From Psococerastis gibbosa (Eukaryota > Arthropoda > Insecta > Psocodea > Psocidae), in NCBI GenBank assembly GCA_963971405.1, contig OZ020489.1, positions 33,761,047 through 33,825,046 of the forward strand: a stretch of DNA of 64,000 bases, in the 5' to 3' direction. Shown here piece after piece: positions 12,243 through 24,560 of this stretch. The position numbers and the translations under genes were made by a program. Position 1 is the first letter of the stretch. Every line of letters starts with the position of its first letter. Below the pieces are notes generated by a model. The model searched no databases. It saw nothing but the letters and a program-made list of their open reading frames with translations, and was not told where the DNA came from.

Positions 12243-12440
12243 TTTCCAACGCCTACTTTCAGCATTGCTGCTTTATGCAACCTTGTCAGCCTGGCGGGGG
12301 GAGTAAGTCTGTTTATTAACTTGAAGCCTACTAGGGGCAAACTTCTTTACCTGAGGGGGAGTAAGGGAGGGTCCACAGGGTGGACCTCCTGATTATAGTG
12401 AATTATGAACCACTTGGGGAACATAGTAAAGTCACACTAT
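12243..12440 (+). repeat. Dispersed repeat D, partial
   Basis: CCAACGCCTACTTTCAGCAT, TGTCAGCCTGGCGGGGGGAG and GAACCACTTGGGGAACATAG define the family. The 3' part is missing. Confidence 0.65.
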
Positions 12441-12461
12441 GAATTCGGATTTGTCCAGTGG

Positions 12462-12635
12462 GCCTGCAGGCTGATCGAGGCGATTATAATACCGGTATTT
12501 ATTTAATCCCCTGGTATTAAGAATGTAAACAAGATAATTTTATAATGGAAAGTGCTATTCAAAATTTGTTTGTTTACAGTTATAATCCTAGGGTATTTAT
12601 TTAACCCTTATAATCGCCTCGATCAGGCTGCTGCT
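12462..12635. mobile_element. Short fold-back element, family F
   Basis: GCCTGCAGGCTGATCGAGGC with an inverted match CGCCTCGATCAGGCTG, and internal GGTATTTATTTAA arms. About 170 bp with no ORF. Confidence 0.75.
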
Positions 12636-12790
12636 ATGGCGATTATTTTTAATCTTAACCTGGGATTAAGATAATTATTATTTACAAGATAATTTTACAG
12701 TGGAAAGTGCTATTCAAAATAGTTTTGTTTACATTTTTAACCCCAGGAATAAATTAGCCTAATACTAAACTGCATAATTGGCCTGCAGGG
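12636..12790. repeat. Degraded second copy of fold-back family F
   Basis: Repeats GGAAAGTGCTATTCAAAATA and TTTGTTTACATTTTTAACCC after the intact copy, with a residual GGCCTGCAGG. Confidence 0.5.
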
Positions 12791-12841
12791 CTCGACACCC
12801 ACTGTGCAGTAGGTTTTTCTAGTAACTAATTATTTCTATAA

Positions 12842-13226
12842 GGCGCCCATTCCACTGACCAGCTAGAGCTATTTACAAAAACGGTGACGTGGTAGCAGAC
12901 ATTCAAGACTTAGGTGACGTTTCCACCGACCTCGCATTGCAGAGTGCAAATGACATTGACGGAAATTAGAATTTTTCTTTTTATAGAAATCTATTAAAAT
13001 GTTTGTACTTCACATATCCCATGACGCCATTTTTTAATTTTAGTTTGTTTGTTTGTGATTTTACTGTAGGATCATTGATCAATTTTAACTATGGCATAGA
13101 GGAAAATAAACATTTCCGTCAATTCTGCAATGCGAGGTCGGTGGAAACCCCGCCTAAGTCTTGAATGTCTGCTACCACGTCACTGTTTTTGTAAATAGCC
13201 CTAGCCGGTCGGTGGAATGGGCGCCT
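12842..13226. mobile_element. Fold-back MITE, family G
   Basis: Same family; both terminal GGCGCC motifs intact. Confidence 0.8.
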
Positions 13227-13859
13227 AAATAGTACCATATTTCATGTGTTATATACAGTAGCTAATGAGAGCAATATACATATGTTATGACGTAGTCTAT
13301 TCTATTATTCTTCGTGATATAATGGAATAAATACAATACGACATACCATACAGAATGCTCATAAAGAAAATTCATGGCAAATAGGAAGTAATACGTATAT
13401 ATACGTATATGTAAATTAACGTAAGGAATTGCTGTCTGATAATGTGATGTATTCTCAATATTTGTGAAAGCATTCCTCTGTTCCTGAAAATGTATTACTA
13501 TCTGTGACCTTGAAAGTGCTTATGAATGGAAACTTCGGCAAATGCTCCATTTTATAGCCTGTTTGTATTGCAATATACTCAGTGGAAGATTTTAGAATTT
13601 ATTAAGTAACTACGTACACTGAGGCAACAACTTCCTATATACTATCACGCAGGAAATAGGGCGCTGTACTATACGTTAATAAAATTGTTATTCTATTGGC
13701 TGGGTACTTATTTCCCTGGCTTAGTATAAGCCAGTTAAAGAAGTCCCCAGCCAATAGAATTCGTAGAATAGGCTAGTTAAATAAGTCAGGCTTACCTGTA
13801 TTTATGTTTTAATGTGCAAAACGTTTTGTTTGGTTTTAAAATTGTAGATATAGGTTTGC

Positions 13860-14264
13860 TTAAGAGGACATACTATGTAGAAAATTAGCACTCTCTAATT
13901 TTGTTGTTTTTATTGACTTTTTATTTTGTATTTAATTAACAATGCAATATTATTAAAGATTTGGCTGATATAAGTTGTAGAAGACTAGTACATGCACCAT
14001 ATAAATTATAATAAGAAATATTAAATTTTGATACCAGCCTTAGTTCTTTCATAAAACGTAGTGGAGACTAAAATTTCGCGTAAACTATATTTTTTTGAAA
14101 AACTACAAAACCGAAAAGTAAAAATACCCGATTGTATGATGCACGAAGTAGTCTTCTGCAACTTAAATTAGCCAAATGTTTAATAACTTGCTAAGTTAAT
14201 GAAATAAAAAATGAAAAGTATTTAAATTTGGGGTGTTAAGTTTCTTAGTAGCACATCTTCTTAA
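13860..14264. mobile_element. Fold-back MITE, family J, TTAA ends
   Basis: TTAAGAGGACATACTATGTA at the left and an inverted end CATCTTCTTAA. The 0.4 kb unit is an imperfect palindrome with GTTGTAGAAGACTA near each side of the centre. TTAA at both ends could mean piggyBac-type targeting, unproven. Confidence 0.65.
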
Positions 14265-15369
14265 ATCAGGCAAGGGCAAACTTTTTAAAGTGAGGGCCAG
14301 AAGAAAATATAACCAATTATCTTGGTGGGCCGAAAAAAATTGAACACTACGCCTATGATATTGGTGATGTTGCGTGCACACTTAGTGAATACTTTACTGA
14401 ATGTGACAATGTCGTACTTAAAACACAATGAGAATGAACCTTTTTGTACCTATGTTTTAGCTAAAAAAAAAAAATATTTAGCACGTGTAATTAATTTTTA
14501 GGTGGTTTTCAAAACCATATTGCGAGCCGAATCAACTAGCCCAAAGGACCACATGTAAATAAATAAAATTAATATAAAATCATTTATTTGCAAACGAACC
14601 TAAAAGTCCAATAAAATGAAAAAAAAATTGCATTTGGCCAGCGGGCCGTGCCTTGCATTTCACTGGTTTAAATAAAACTCACTCCTCAACGAAGTTACTG
14701 GGATATATATATATGTGAAGACGTCAGGGAAAAAACAGGAAGGGTGCACTTTTGGTCGAAATTGAGATAATGGTGGCATTCTGTTGAGTTTTTAATGTAG
14801 TTTTAGATGACCTAACAAAACCAAAGAAAATCAAGTAAGGTTCTGCACGAATGGCGTGGGGAAAAAACCATATACAGGGGAAGAAACGGCTACTTTCAAC
14901 ATTAAAATTCGATTTCTGAAAAATCAACTTTTGATCACCTTACCGGGTTTTCCCCTGTAGTCTTCATATATAATATATTATTCAAGAGGATGCTGATCGT
15001 AGTGATTGCCATAGCCTGTTTTACTCGGTTCTGACACTATTGCATAGCTAAGTTTTTGAAGATTTTTTTGAATGGATGGAACGAAATATGACACAAAAGC
15101 GGACATAATGGTGTGCCATGTGTCGCAGAAATGTTTTTGTGTTGACACTTGCGACTCATTTGTTGCTTGTCAACTTCGATACACCCCCGCGGTACATACA
15201 ATATTGTATTGTGGACGGGATTTCACAGATTTAATCAGTACACAAACGATGGTTGTGTATTTTGCTATACTTTTGTTATACGCTTTTACATTCTCTAGAA
15301 TTTTTGCATGCTTTAAATAACAATTTAGTACTGTCAGGGTGAAGTCGGGAGCATAAATTCAAAAACAAA
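14265..15369. other. No gene seen
   Basis: AT-rich sequence. The 82-codon + frame at 15072-15320 has no known motif. Confidence 0.45.
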
Positions 15370-15510
15370 CTAAAATTGCAGTAGGTATGCCAAAAAGTCA
15401 TACGGGAACAATATCAGGAATGTCCGAAAATCCATAGAGTCTTTGGTCTTTGGCATTAGTCAGTGAACTAATGGGCCACTTTAAGCAGGTCAAAAGAAGT
15501 CCTTCAGAAC
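15370..15510 (+). repeat. Dispersed repeat L copy
   Basis: GTCCGAAAATCCATAGAGTC, AATGGGCCACTTTAAGCAGG and AAGTCCTTCAGAACATTATT match the 37.9-38.2 kb copies. A TTA microsatellite follows at 15511-15540. Confidence 0.5.
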
Positions 15511-15516
15511 ATTATT

Positions 15517-15547
<31 letters not shown>

Positions 15548-16132
15548 TTTATTATATTAATTACCCGAAGAACTACTCATAATACAAAATATTGGTTCAG
15601 TTAAAAAATTAATAAAAATCTGGTATTTACAAACGTAACTAACGTACAATGTCTTCTTTGCATATCGTACTGAGGTGACATTTTGTAACCAACTCGATCA
15701 GACAAACCCCTAAGGGGGTATTGGTACCCTACCAAAAATTGTATGCCTTTAAGTTATTGTATTGTAATATATGCTCCTTGTCCAGGGAGTACTGAACAAG
15801 GAAAAAAAATATATTTGGCGCCCCTATCTTACCGTAATACCTTAAAATACCTTAATTCCGCTCATTTGGCATCCTGATTACTGTCTTGTTTTTAGTGCCA
15901 ATCAACCAACCGGGCACTTGTTCCTGGTTCCTGTTTAAAGTTTTCCTTTTGCGTGACCAGAATGATTTTCGCGTACCCTTAACTCGGCACCCGGGGAAAT
16001 ACATGTCCCTCCCCTAAATCCAGGACTACATACAACTGGACTACCCTTTAACCGAGTACAACGAAATTCAACTCAATTCCGCTGAATGCCACATACCCCT
16101 CTTGGCTATGATTAGCTAACTTTGTTCGTCCC

Positions 16133-16532
16133 TTAAGAGGACATGCTACGTAGAAAATGTGCACTCCAAAATTTGTTGTTCTTATTGACTTTTTATTTTT
16201 TTTATATTTAATTTACAAATCAAGTCATTAAAGATTTGGCTCATGTAAGTTGTAGAAGATTGCTTCATGCATCATGTAATAGGAAATATTAAATTTGTTG
16301 TACCTTAGTTCTGTCATAAATACCAGAACGGACTAACATTTCGCGTATTCTGAGATTTTTGGAAAAACTACAAAATCGAAAAGTAAAAATACCTAATTAT
16401 ATGATCCACGTAGTAGTCTTCTACAACTTAGATGAGCCAAATTTTTAATAATTTCCTGAGTTAATTAAATAAAAAATGAAAAGTACCTATTTAATTTTGG
16501 GGTCCAACTTTTTTCGTGACATATCCTCTTAA
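16133..16532. mobile_element. Fold-back MITE, family J, TTAA ends
   Basis: TTAAGAGGACATGCTACGTA to ACATATCCTCTTAA; same internal palindrome as 13860-14264. Confidence 0.7.
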
Positions 16533-16554
16533 GTGTTCGTTGCAACAAGTTGTT

Positions 16555-16930
16555 GTTTCCAACGCCTGCTTTCAGTATTTCTGCTTTAAGCAACCCTGTC
16601 AGCCTGGCGGGGGGAGTGAGTCTGTTAACTTGAGGCACCCTAAGGGCAGACTCTTTCACCTCGGGGGAAATGGGAGTTGACTGACAGGGTGGACCTCCTG
16701 ATTATAGTGGGTTCCGAACCACTTGGGGAACATGGTAAAGTCACACGATTAAATCGGAGGGGACCAGGACTCGACACGCACGTAGACTGATAGACTGACT
16801 GTTGTAGTCTCAGCGTTTTATCATGTCCCATCATGTTCCCCTGCCAACGCTGTGCACACTGCCAAGTTAGCCGTAGTTTGAAACATGCTTTGCTTTCATG
16901 GATTCAACATGGTAAGGCCGTTGGCATGGT
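16555..16930 (+). repeat. Dispersed repeat D, long copy
   Basis: CCAACGCCTGCTTTCAGTAT to GATTCAACATGG. Contains the stable hairpin AGTGG-GTTCCGAA-CCACT and GACCAGGACTCGACACGCAC. Confidence 0.7.
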
Positions 16931-17321
16931 TACAACATGGTCATGCTGTAGACTGACAAGCAGTGGCAACAGTTGCAGCCCCGACTTCCCTCAATTGGAA
17001 GTTAATTACTGTTCATCTGACTTAATTCAAACGGACCCTGAAGAGAAAAATCGTGATTTATTTAGCTGAATACTGCAATGCAGGGAACTGGGGAAACTCA
17101 TGATTTTCCACCCGCTTTTCCAGGTTTCTCCTTGAGCCTCTGTCCTCTCGCTTGCCCTTGCCGAATATGTACCAATCAAACTTCCTGTTTTGATTAAATC
17201 AACATCCAGTACAGTAAATATTTTATGACCACTTGAAGGTTTGGGGTCCGTCTGAAAAGCCGATTGATTTTCGATCAACCTTACTATATTAGGTAACTAC
17301 AGAAAAAATGCATAAAATGTA

Positions 17322-17350
17322 CCATTCGAACCCACGATCTACGCATAACT
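17322..17350 (-). repeat. SINE-B B-box fragment
   Basis: TTCGAACCCACGATCTACGC matches the T-arm of SINE-B. It abuts repeat E. Confidence 0.4.
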
Positions 17351-18240
17351 AAAGAACCAGTCCGAGTTTACTCGAACATGCTTTCCAATTTATCAATTAC
17401 TGGATAGAGAACTTTCATAGTAAATAAATTTCCTATGGTTAAATTTCGGATATCTCGGGGGGGGGGGGGGGGCGTCCGGGCCCCTGAACCCCCTATCTCA
17501 AAGCACTGAATTCATCGATGGCATTGCATATTCTAGATCGGACAGACCAATACGTCACCACCCATTAATAATAGCAGGGCACGCAATGCATTTGAGGGTG
17601 AATTTTCTATCATTTTTTCAAGAAATAATTTTTGCACACAACCAAATACATTTTTGGGGAAGCAACCTATCCTGTCTTGTTACTCAATTTAACACCTAAA
17701 ACATATCTGAATGTAGAAATCATCGAAAAGTTCTGCAGAAAAATTATTTTTTAGTTATTTTTATTTTTTTTACCCCCAGAAGCAAACTACTATCAAAGGG
17801 CAAGTGACTCCCCGCATTTCATTAACATTAATAACGACTACAATATATGTGAATTTAAAATAAATCGTTGGAGCCGTTTTTGAGAAATAGTTTTTTTAGA
17901 TTTTTTTTGAGCTTTTTTTAAAGTATAAAACCAAAACTGCTCAAAAAAAAGCTCAAAATAAAAATGTGACTTTGATGAACCTACATGCCAAGTTTCATCA
18001 TAATCGACAACGTAGTTTGCCCGGAAATCGATGAACAGACAGAGCGACTGAGCGACAGAGCGATAGGTAGAGCGACAGAGTGACAGACAGAGCGACAGAC
18101 AGACAGGCAGGCAGACAGACAGTAAAAACCACTTATTTGGGTTCCTGGGACCTCAAAACGTGTAAATCTGTTGAAATCTTGGAATCGAACATTTTGTCTA
18201 TCATAAAGCTTTCCTTATACTACATATAAATTGGAAAGCA
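17351..18240 (-). repeat. Dispersed repeat E copy with TGTC microsatellite
   Basis: Ends are AAAGAACCAGTCCGAGTTTA and ACATATAAATTGGAAAGC. It contains a G-homopolymer after GATATCTCG, a conserved TTGGAGCCGTTTTTGAGAAA and a CAGA/GACA microsatellite. No ORF. Confidence 0.75.
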
Positions 18241-18254
18241 AAAATGTAACATGT

Positions 18255-18312
18255 GGGTGTCTTGAATCAACAGCCTTCCAGGTGAAAGGCAGAGTATATA
18301 CCTCTGCGCTAC
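18255..18312 (-). repeat. SINE-A head fragment
   Basis: Reverse of the tRNA-like head, containing CCAGGTGAAAGGCAGAG and CGCTACATGT. The body and tail are absent. Confidence 0.6.
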
Positions 18313-18674
18313 ATGTAGCAGGCTTACTTACTATGCGTTGGATGTGACAGCACAACGAACCACCACACGTCAGCTACCACATGACAATCCAGCAATCCAA
18401 CTGTCAGAGCCATAGGGGGTTGAATCAGCAGGGTAAATTCGCTATTGATCCACATAAACCAATTTTACTTACCTGGATTTTCCATTTGGAAAGCAGAACG
18501 TGCAAAGCTTCAAATGCATAAAAGCGATTAATTTTAGTGTAAGCGAATTCACCTCTACGAATCATGAATTGAAAAAGTTTCTATTGTACTGTACGTTCCT
18601 GTTACATAATTACGTAAGCAGTAGCGAATTGATGTTGCGTATTTGAAAATATTGATTTTATAGTTTCTGCAGCC

Positions 18675-18800
18675 TTATTATGGCGATTTGGGATTCATAC
18701 CGGGCATATTTTTTAATACCGCATAAGGTGTCACGTGACGGTGTTAAAATATGAGCGGGAAATTCAAATTAATAAATTATTGAAATACAAGAGAATGGTT
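18675..18800. mobile_element. One-sided remnant of the larger family F relative
   Basis: GCAGCCTTATTATGGCGATT and GTGTCACGTGACGGTGTTAA, then GAGCGGGAAATTCAAATTAA. The opposite terminus was not found. Confidence 0.55.
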
Positions 18801-19425
18801 TAGCCCCGAAGGGCTACTCTACCAGCTAACCTATTTACAGTTTACAATTTATTTTATTTTTCTCATTATTATCATACGTAACATATAACATTTTCATTAA
18901 AAAAAGTAGAAACAAAAGGATGAGAAGAAATAATAGTAGTCACAGGTGCTCAGTATTTTAATATACACTGACGGCCGAATTTTGTATCTGTTGGATAACA
19001 ATATGAACATGATCGTTTTCCATTCAAGTTAGGTATTTGAAAATTTCCTAGTGTACGTCGAGTTAACATGGTAAATAAAGTAGGTACTTATCTACAAACT
19101 TCAAAACTCGTTGTAATACTTTACGTGTCGCGAATTTGAAGGCACTTAATAATCCCAATTCCCATTTTCTTATAGCACCTGAGCGTATGGTAAATTTCTA
19201 AGTGTAGGCGCATAAAACACGTAAAGGTTGATAAAAGAATTTAACCCCATGTTACCCCCAGCCATTTCCTGTCCTCTTTACAACCTATCTCACCCCTTTT
19301 GAGAGAGAAAATAATATTTTACAAGGCCTACTGTAGGTAAAGATTTACGATAGGTACATGATTTTTTGATCAGCTTTCCTTGAACGCACTTTCGCAGTGC
19401 CTCAATTTTTTATATAAAAAAAATC

Positions 19426-19775
19426 TTTTTTTCTAACGCCTTCAGCAACCCTGTCAGGCTGGCGTGGGGGGGGGGGGGGAGTGAGTCTGTTTATTAACTT
19501 GAGGCACCCTAAAGGTAGACTCCTTCATCTTGGGGAGAAATGGAGTTGACTGACAGGGTGGACCTCCTGATTATAGTGGATTCCGAACCACTTGGGGAAC
19601 ACGATTCATTCGGAGGTGACCAGGACTCGACACGTAGACTGACTGGTATCATCTCGGCACTTTATCATGTCCTCCCATGTTCCCCTGCCAACGCTGTGCA
19701 CACTACCAAGTTTCTCGCAGTTTGAAACATACTTTGCTCTCGTGGATTCAACTTGGTAAAGCCATTGGCGTTGAA
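19426..19775 (+). repeat. Dispersed repeat D copy
   Basis: Same order as 16555-16930 with a G-run at about 19464-19478. Confidence 0.7.
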
Positions 19776-20007
19776 AAATCTGAGAAAGTTGATTAAGGGC
19801 GTTTCCCACGATCCCTTGAGGAATCTCGATAAATAATACTGGACGTCCGCACTGTATTCATTACGAGAATTTTTAAGCAATCGTGAGACCTACCGTATCA
19901 AAGAAGAAGAAAGCTCTATATTTAGTTGAGAAGTACCTATGGTAACGTAGTAGCCTAATAGGGAAACCTTTGTACAAATATAATAATGTTTAATTCGAAA
20001 TATAATT

Positions 20008-20700
20008 AAAAGAACTTGTCCGAGTTTACTCGAACATGCTTTCCAATTTATCAATAATTAGTAGATAGAGAAAATGAGTAATTTCATGGTAAATAATTTT
20101 CCTATGAATTTTTTGTTGTTGCACTAAACCAAATAGTTTTTTGGGAAAGCAATCTGTCCGGTTTCGTTACTCAGTTTAGCACCTAAAACATGCCTGAAGG
20201 TAGAAATTATCGATAGAAAGGTTTCGCAGAAAAATTATTTTTTAATCATTTTTCATTAAAATTTAGTTATTTTTTTTTTTACCCCCAGAAGCAAACTATC
20301 AAAAGGTAAGCGACCCCCCGCATTTTATCAACATTAATTACGACGAGAATAGGCCTATATGTCAATTTAAAAGAAATCGTTGGAGCCGTTTTTGAGAAAT
20401 AATTTTTTTAGACGTTTTTTTGGAATAAAACCCCCCCAAATTGAGTTAGCCCAAATAAAAAAAATGGTTCCGACGTATGATTTTTGTGAACCTGCATGCC
20501 AAATTTCACACAAATCCACCGTGTAGTTTGCCCGGAAATCGATGAACAAACAGACAGAGCGACAGACAGACATTTCGTAAAAACCACTTTTTTGGGTTCC
20601 TGGGGTCTCAAAACGTGTAATTCCGTTGAAATCTCGGAATCGGAAATTTTGACCATCACAAAGCTTTCCTTATAGGCCTACTACGTTTAAATTGGAAAGC
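20008..20700 (-). repeat. Dispersed repeat E copy flanked by 26-bp direct repeats
   Basis: Same family. Identical 26-base sequences beginning AATAATGTTTAATTCGAAAT lie at 19982-20007 and 20701-20726. This copy lacks the G-run segment. Confidence 0.75.
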
Positions 20701-20726
20701 AATAATGTTTAATTCGAAATATAATT

Positions 20727-21443
20727 TAAATAAATAAAATCAATGTGTTTATTCTTTATATGGCATAGAAGGTTGTTGAGCGTTAGAATCATGACCGTGA
20801 AACCAAACGGGCTAGGCGCCATTAGTTTAAGAGCAAGCTTACAATGTCAGTGGACGGCCTTGTGAACGTAGCACCCCGTCAACAGGTTTAGCCACCCAGC
20901 CATCTTCAAGATGTCAGCGCTGTGACACATCAAGTAATGTGACACTACCCGCAAGAGTCAGGCTTCGAGGTTTCTGAGCTTCCCAGTAAAAAAATGGATC
21001 AGGTAGGGAAGCCATTGAAATAGCTTGTAGAAATACAGTGCCTCTTGTTGAAAAAATTTACTTGCGTTGAGGGGTGGAAATCGTGTGCATCTTTTTCGGC
21101 ATGCGGTCATCTGACATTCTTACTCCACCTTATGCGTTGCGCTTTCCAATGCCTCACCGCCTGTAAACAGCAAACACTTGCTAATCTGATGGATTTTCGG
21201 GACTGTCTAATTTTTTTATAAATCAAAATGAGTACTTACTTTACTTTCCTTTATCCAACGCCCCCTCTTGGTGTTACCGCCATCTGGTGCCGCGCTTGCC
21301 AGTATAGTGATGATATGTCTTTGTTAGGGCTCTGGATTGATTGGCATGCTAGAAGGTGGGCAGCATCCAGATGCGTCCGCTGAAGTAGAATGGGCATTGG
21401 TCTTTTGATCATTGGTCATTTGATGAAATGAGTAGTTTACGAA
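20727..21443. other. No gene seen
   Basis: Moderately GC, apparently single-copy sequence with no long frame or known repeat. Confidence 0.45.
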
Positions 21444-21828
21444 GGCGCCCATTCCACCGACCGGCTAGGGCTATTTACAAAAACGGTGACGTGGTATCAG
21501 ACATTCAAGACTTAGGTGGCGTTTCCACTGACCTCGCATTGCAGAATACAAATGACATTGACAGAAACTAGAATTTTTCTTTTTATAGAAATCTATAAAA
21601 ATGTTTGTACTTAACATATCCCATGACACCATTTTTTAATTTTAGTTTGTTTGTTTGTGATTTTACTGTATGATCATTGATCAGTTTTAATTATGGCATA
21701 GAGGAAAATAAACATTTCCATCAATTCTGCAATGCGAGGTCGGTGGAAACCCCGCCTAAGTCTTGAATGTCTGCTACCACGTCACTGTTTTTGTAAATAG
21801 CCCTAGCCGGTCGGTGGAATGGGCGCCT
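21444..21828. mobile_element. Fold-back MITE, family G
   Basis: Same family; ends GGCGCCCATTCCACCGACCG and inverted match, both intact. Confidence 0.8.
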
Positions 21829-21970
21829 TATACTGTCATAAAAGAATTGAACATCACAACTGGCTAGTTAAGTTGTTTTACTGACTCACCGATTTTCTGT
21901 CAAGTAATGAATCGGATTATCGGTGATTCGGATAATTGCGGTTCAAATAATAAAAGTACGGGTTCTACTG

Positions 21971-22150
21971 CAGCAGCCTGATCGAGGCGATTATAATACC
22001 GGGGTTAAATAAATACCCTAGGATTATAACTGTAAACAAACAAATTTTGAATAGCACTTTCCCTTAGAAAATTATCTTGTTTACATTTTTAATAGCAGGG
22101 AATTAAATAAATACCGGTATTATAATCGCCTCGATCAGGCTGCAGGCTGC
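21971..22150. mobile_element. Short fold-back element, family F
   Basis: CAGCAGCCTGATCGAGGCGA with its inverse, GGGTTAAATAAATACC arms, and a centre matching the 12.5 kb copy. Confidence 0.75.
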
Positions 22151-22299
22151 AGGTACCCAAAACTCCCGATCATCAAATTTTTGTTCATACTGTACTTAAG
22201 AAAAATGAAAATATACGGATAAACGCCCAAGGAACGTGACTCTACTCGGAGTCACTTTGACATGGCACTAAAAATTCCTTCCCGTTAAAAGTTTTCTTT

Positions 22300-22400
22300 T
22301 TATTGCTTTCCTGTTTATAAGGAAAGCTTTGTGATGGTTGAAAATTTCGATTTATTGGCGATTTCAATGGATTTACTCCCTTTGAACCATGGAACCAAGA
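22300..22400 (+). repeat. Repeat E, diverged start fragment
   Basis: GGAAAGCTTTGTGATGGTTG and GATTTCAATGGATTTACTCC match the left end of repeat E. Confidence 0.45.
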
Positions 22401-22944
22401 AAGAGGAGTTTGTTTAAAAAAAGAAATATCTGTTTGTCTCTAGGGTCTGTTGATGAATCATTTCAAGGATTTCCTGTCAAAAAAACATTTCGGATGGGGG
22501 TTTATCCCATAAATAACACAAAAAATGTCAAAACAGCTCCCAAATATATTAAAATTCACGTATTGTATGTTTATTGGAGCCATTATCAATATAAAAAGAA
22601 TTCACTAGATTGCTTTACCCTTGATAGTTTGGTTTGGAAGCAGAAAATACTGACTTACCTACTCAATTTTCATTAAAAATGCCTATTACAATAATTTTGT
22701 CGGAAAACCATTCCATCGTTACGGTACTAGGCCTACTTAACTAACTTCAGGGATGAATTAGGAGTGAAGTAGAGGAATAAACAGAACAAACATAACAATA
22801 AATAAACGTAACAAACCATGGCTTTCTCGTGTAGGTTTTGGTTTTTTGAAGAAAAAATAATTTTTGGAACTAATAACGGAAAATTCAAACCCTTATGAAT
22901 TAGTAGGTTCCATACCATTATTATGAATGCCTATGTAATTATAA

Positions 22945-23110
22945 TAAATTCTTGAAGGACTTCTTATGGACTTACTTATAGTGGCCCGTTGGTCCCTTGT
23001 CCTATGCCAACGACCCCATGGATTTCGAACAAAATTTGTTGTCTTTTCGTATGAATTTTTGGCCATTGGTATACGTCCTCGATGTCAACCTACACCAGCT
23101 ACAAGCGATA
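22945..23110 (-). repeat. Dispersed repeat L copy, reverse
   Basis: GAAGGACTTCTTATGGACTT, GTGGCCCGTTGGTCCCTTG and CCTCGATGTCAACCTACACC. Confidence 0.55.
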
Positions 23111-23183
23111 ATGGACAAGCTTACCATTGACGCAATGGCTAATAAATTCATTTTAATTATTTGGAAGATATTGGTAGTCTTAA

Positions 23184-23325
23184 AGGCGCATATTCCACCG
23201 ACGTCAATAGTCGAAATATTGCTGATATTCACGTGGTAGCAGACATTTTTACACTGTCTATAATGTCTGCTACCACGTCAAACAAAGTCAATAGTGAACT
23301 ATTGACGTCGGTGGAATATGCGCCT
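23184..23325. mobile_element. Short palindromic relative of family G
   Basis: Ends AGGCGCATATTCCACCGACG with an exact inverted match. The centre is ACGTGGTAGCAGACATT and its inverse. It is almost a complete 142-bp palindrome. Confidence 0.75.
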
Positions 23326-24249
23326 AACTTTGGTTTTGTCGCAGATTTTACAAGGTCCACCTTTTTCCTCACAAAATCCTTGGGCTTAACCTTCTCACTT
23401 TTCATGTTTACTTTCTTCCCTGAGGGGAAGTTTTCTGCCCCTTATATTTTGCATCGTCAGCTTTCCTTGTGTTCTTGTCACATTGCTGCCAAGATTAATC
23501 TTCTTATGTTAACAATCCTAAAATGCAAACTGTGCCTCAGTGAACTAGCCTTTTCTGTTGTGACGTATGACCCAGCCCAATGTAGTTTTGTAATTACAGT
23601 GTGTGGCAAAAGGCGTCTTAAAAATGTATTACAAATGGATAGAAAAGATGTTGTGCTATTGTTGTTGTGATAGGAGCATTTAATAAAATCGGATAAATTA
23701 TCGATAAAGAATAGATTTGAACACGAAATCTGATACTTTGTGTGCTTTAGTGCTGGTCACAGGATTGATTGCAAATTCGCGGGAAATTTAAATTCATGAC
23801 AACATTTTCAACAGTGGAAATTGTTTTCGTGCGTTAATTATTATAATTAAGCTAAAGTCTTATAATTTGCAATAGTGCAATATTAAAACAGGTTTATTTA
23901 AATTATTGCTTTCATCACTATTTAGAATTTTAACACTAGGCTACAACAAACAAAATATTGCTCATGGTGCGGATAAGGTTAAGTTAAGATAAAATATTCA
24001 ATTTTAACGCTGGTATTAACATTGTTTAAATATTGCCGGGGTTATTATTTATGCACCATCATGGTAGGCCTGCTGAACAATGCCGGGGGGGGGGGGGGGC
24101 ACAACATATGGGGGGGGGGGCGTGGGTGTAAACCAGAGACGAACGAGGCGGTCCCAGACCTCATAAAAGGGGGAGGCACTTGTCAGTGGCGTAACGATAG
24201 GTTTTCGAAGATGTGGTATAATTTGGTGCCTCAGCACCCATTTTCACAA
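23326..24249. other. No gene seen; long but unrecognised frame
   Basis: A 169-codon + frame (23161-23670) runs across a palindromic MITE into this stretch, so it is not a natural protein. The reverse strand of 23340-23420 is lysine-rich (KVNMKSEKVKPKDFVRKK) and could be a decayed gene fragment. G-runs at 24083-24121. Confidence 0.35.
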
Positions 24250-24560
24250 AAGTTGCTCAGGAGACAGAGGGCTGAAATATTGAGGTTTACCACAATTTGA
24301 GAACAAGAATGCTTACCTACATATTACAAAGAATCAATACAATTATGGACAAGGGAGGCCCGGGGGTCTCCCCCGGGAGAAAAAGTTTGAAAAATAGGGC
24401 TGAAATAGTGAGATTTTGCGCATTTTGAGAGCAATAGGGCTTATATATTAGAATGAATCAATTTAATTGTGGGCAAGGGGGGCCCGGGGGTCACCCCCGG
24501 GAGAAAAGTTTGGAAAAATAGGGCTGAAATAGTGAGGTTTTGCGCATTTGAGTGCTGTAA
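24250..24560 (+). repeat. Tandem duplication, period 124, GC-rich hairpins
   Basis: GGCCCGGGGGTCTCCCCCGG at 24357 and GGCCCGGGGGTCACCCCCGG at 24481, each a perfect short hairpin, followed by AATAGGGCTGAAATAGTGAG. Confidence 0.75.

Noticed and set aside
23161-23670. 169-codon open frame on the + strand
   Set aside because: It begins in a repeat L flank, crosses a palindromic MITE and shows no domain or codon pattern of a real protein.
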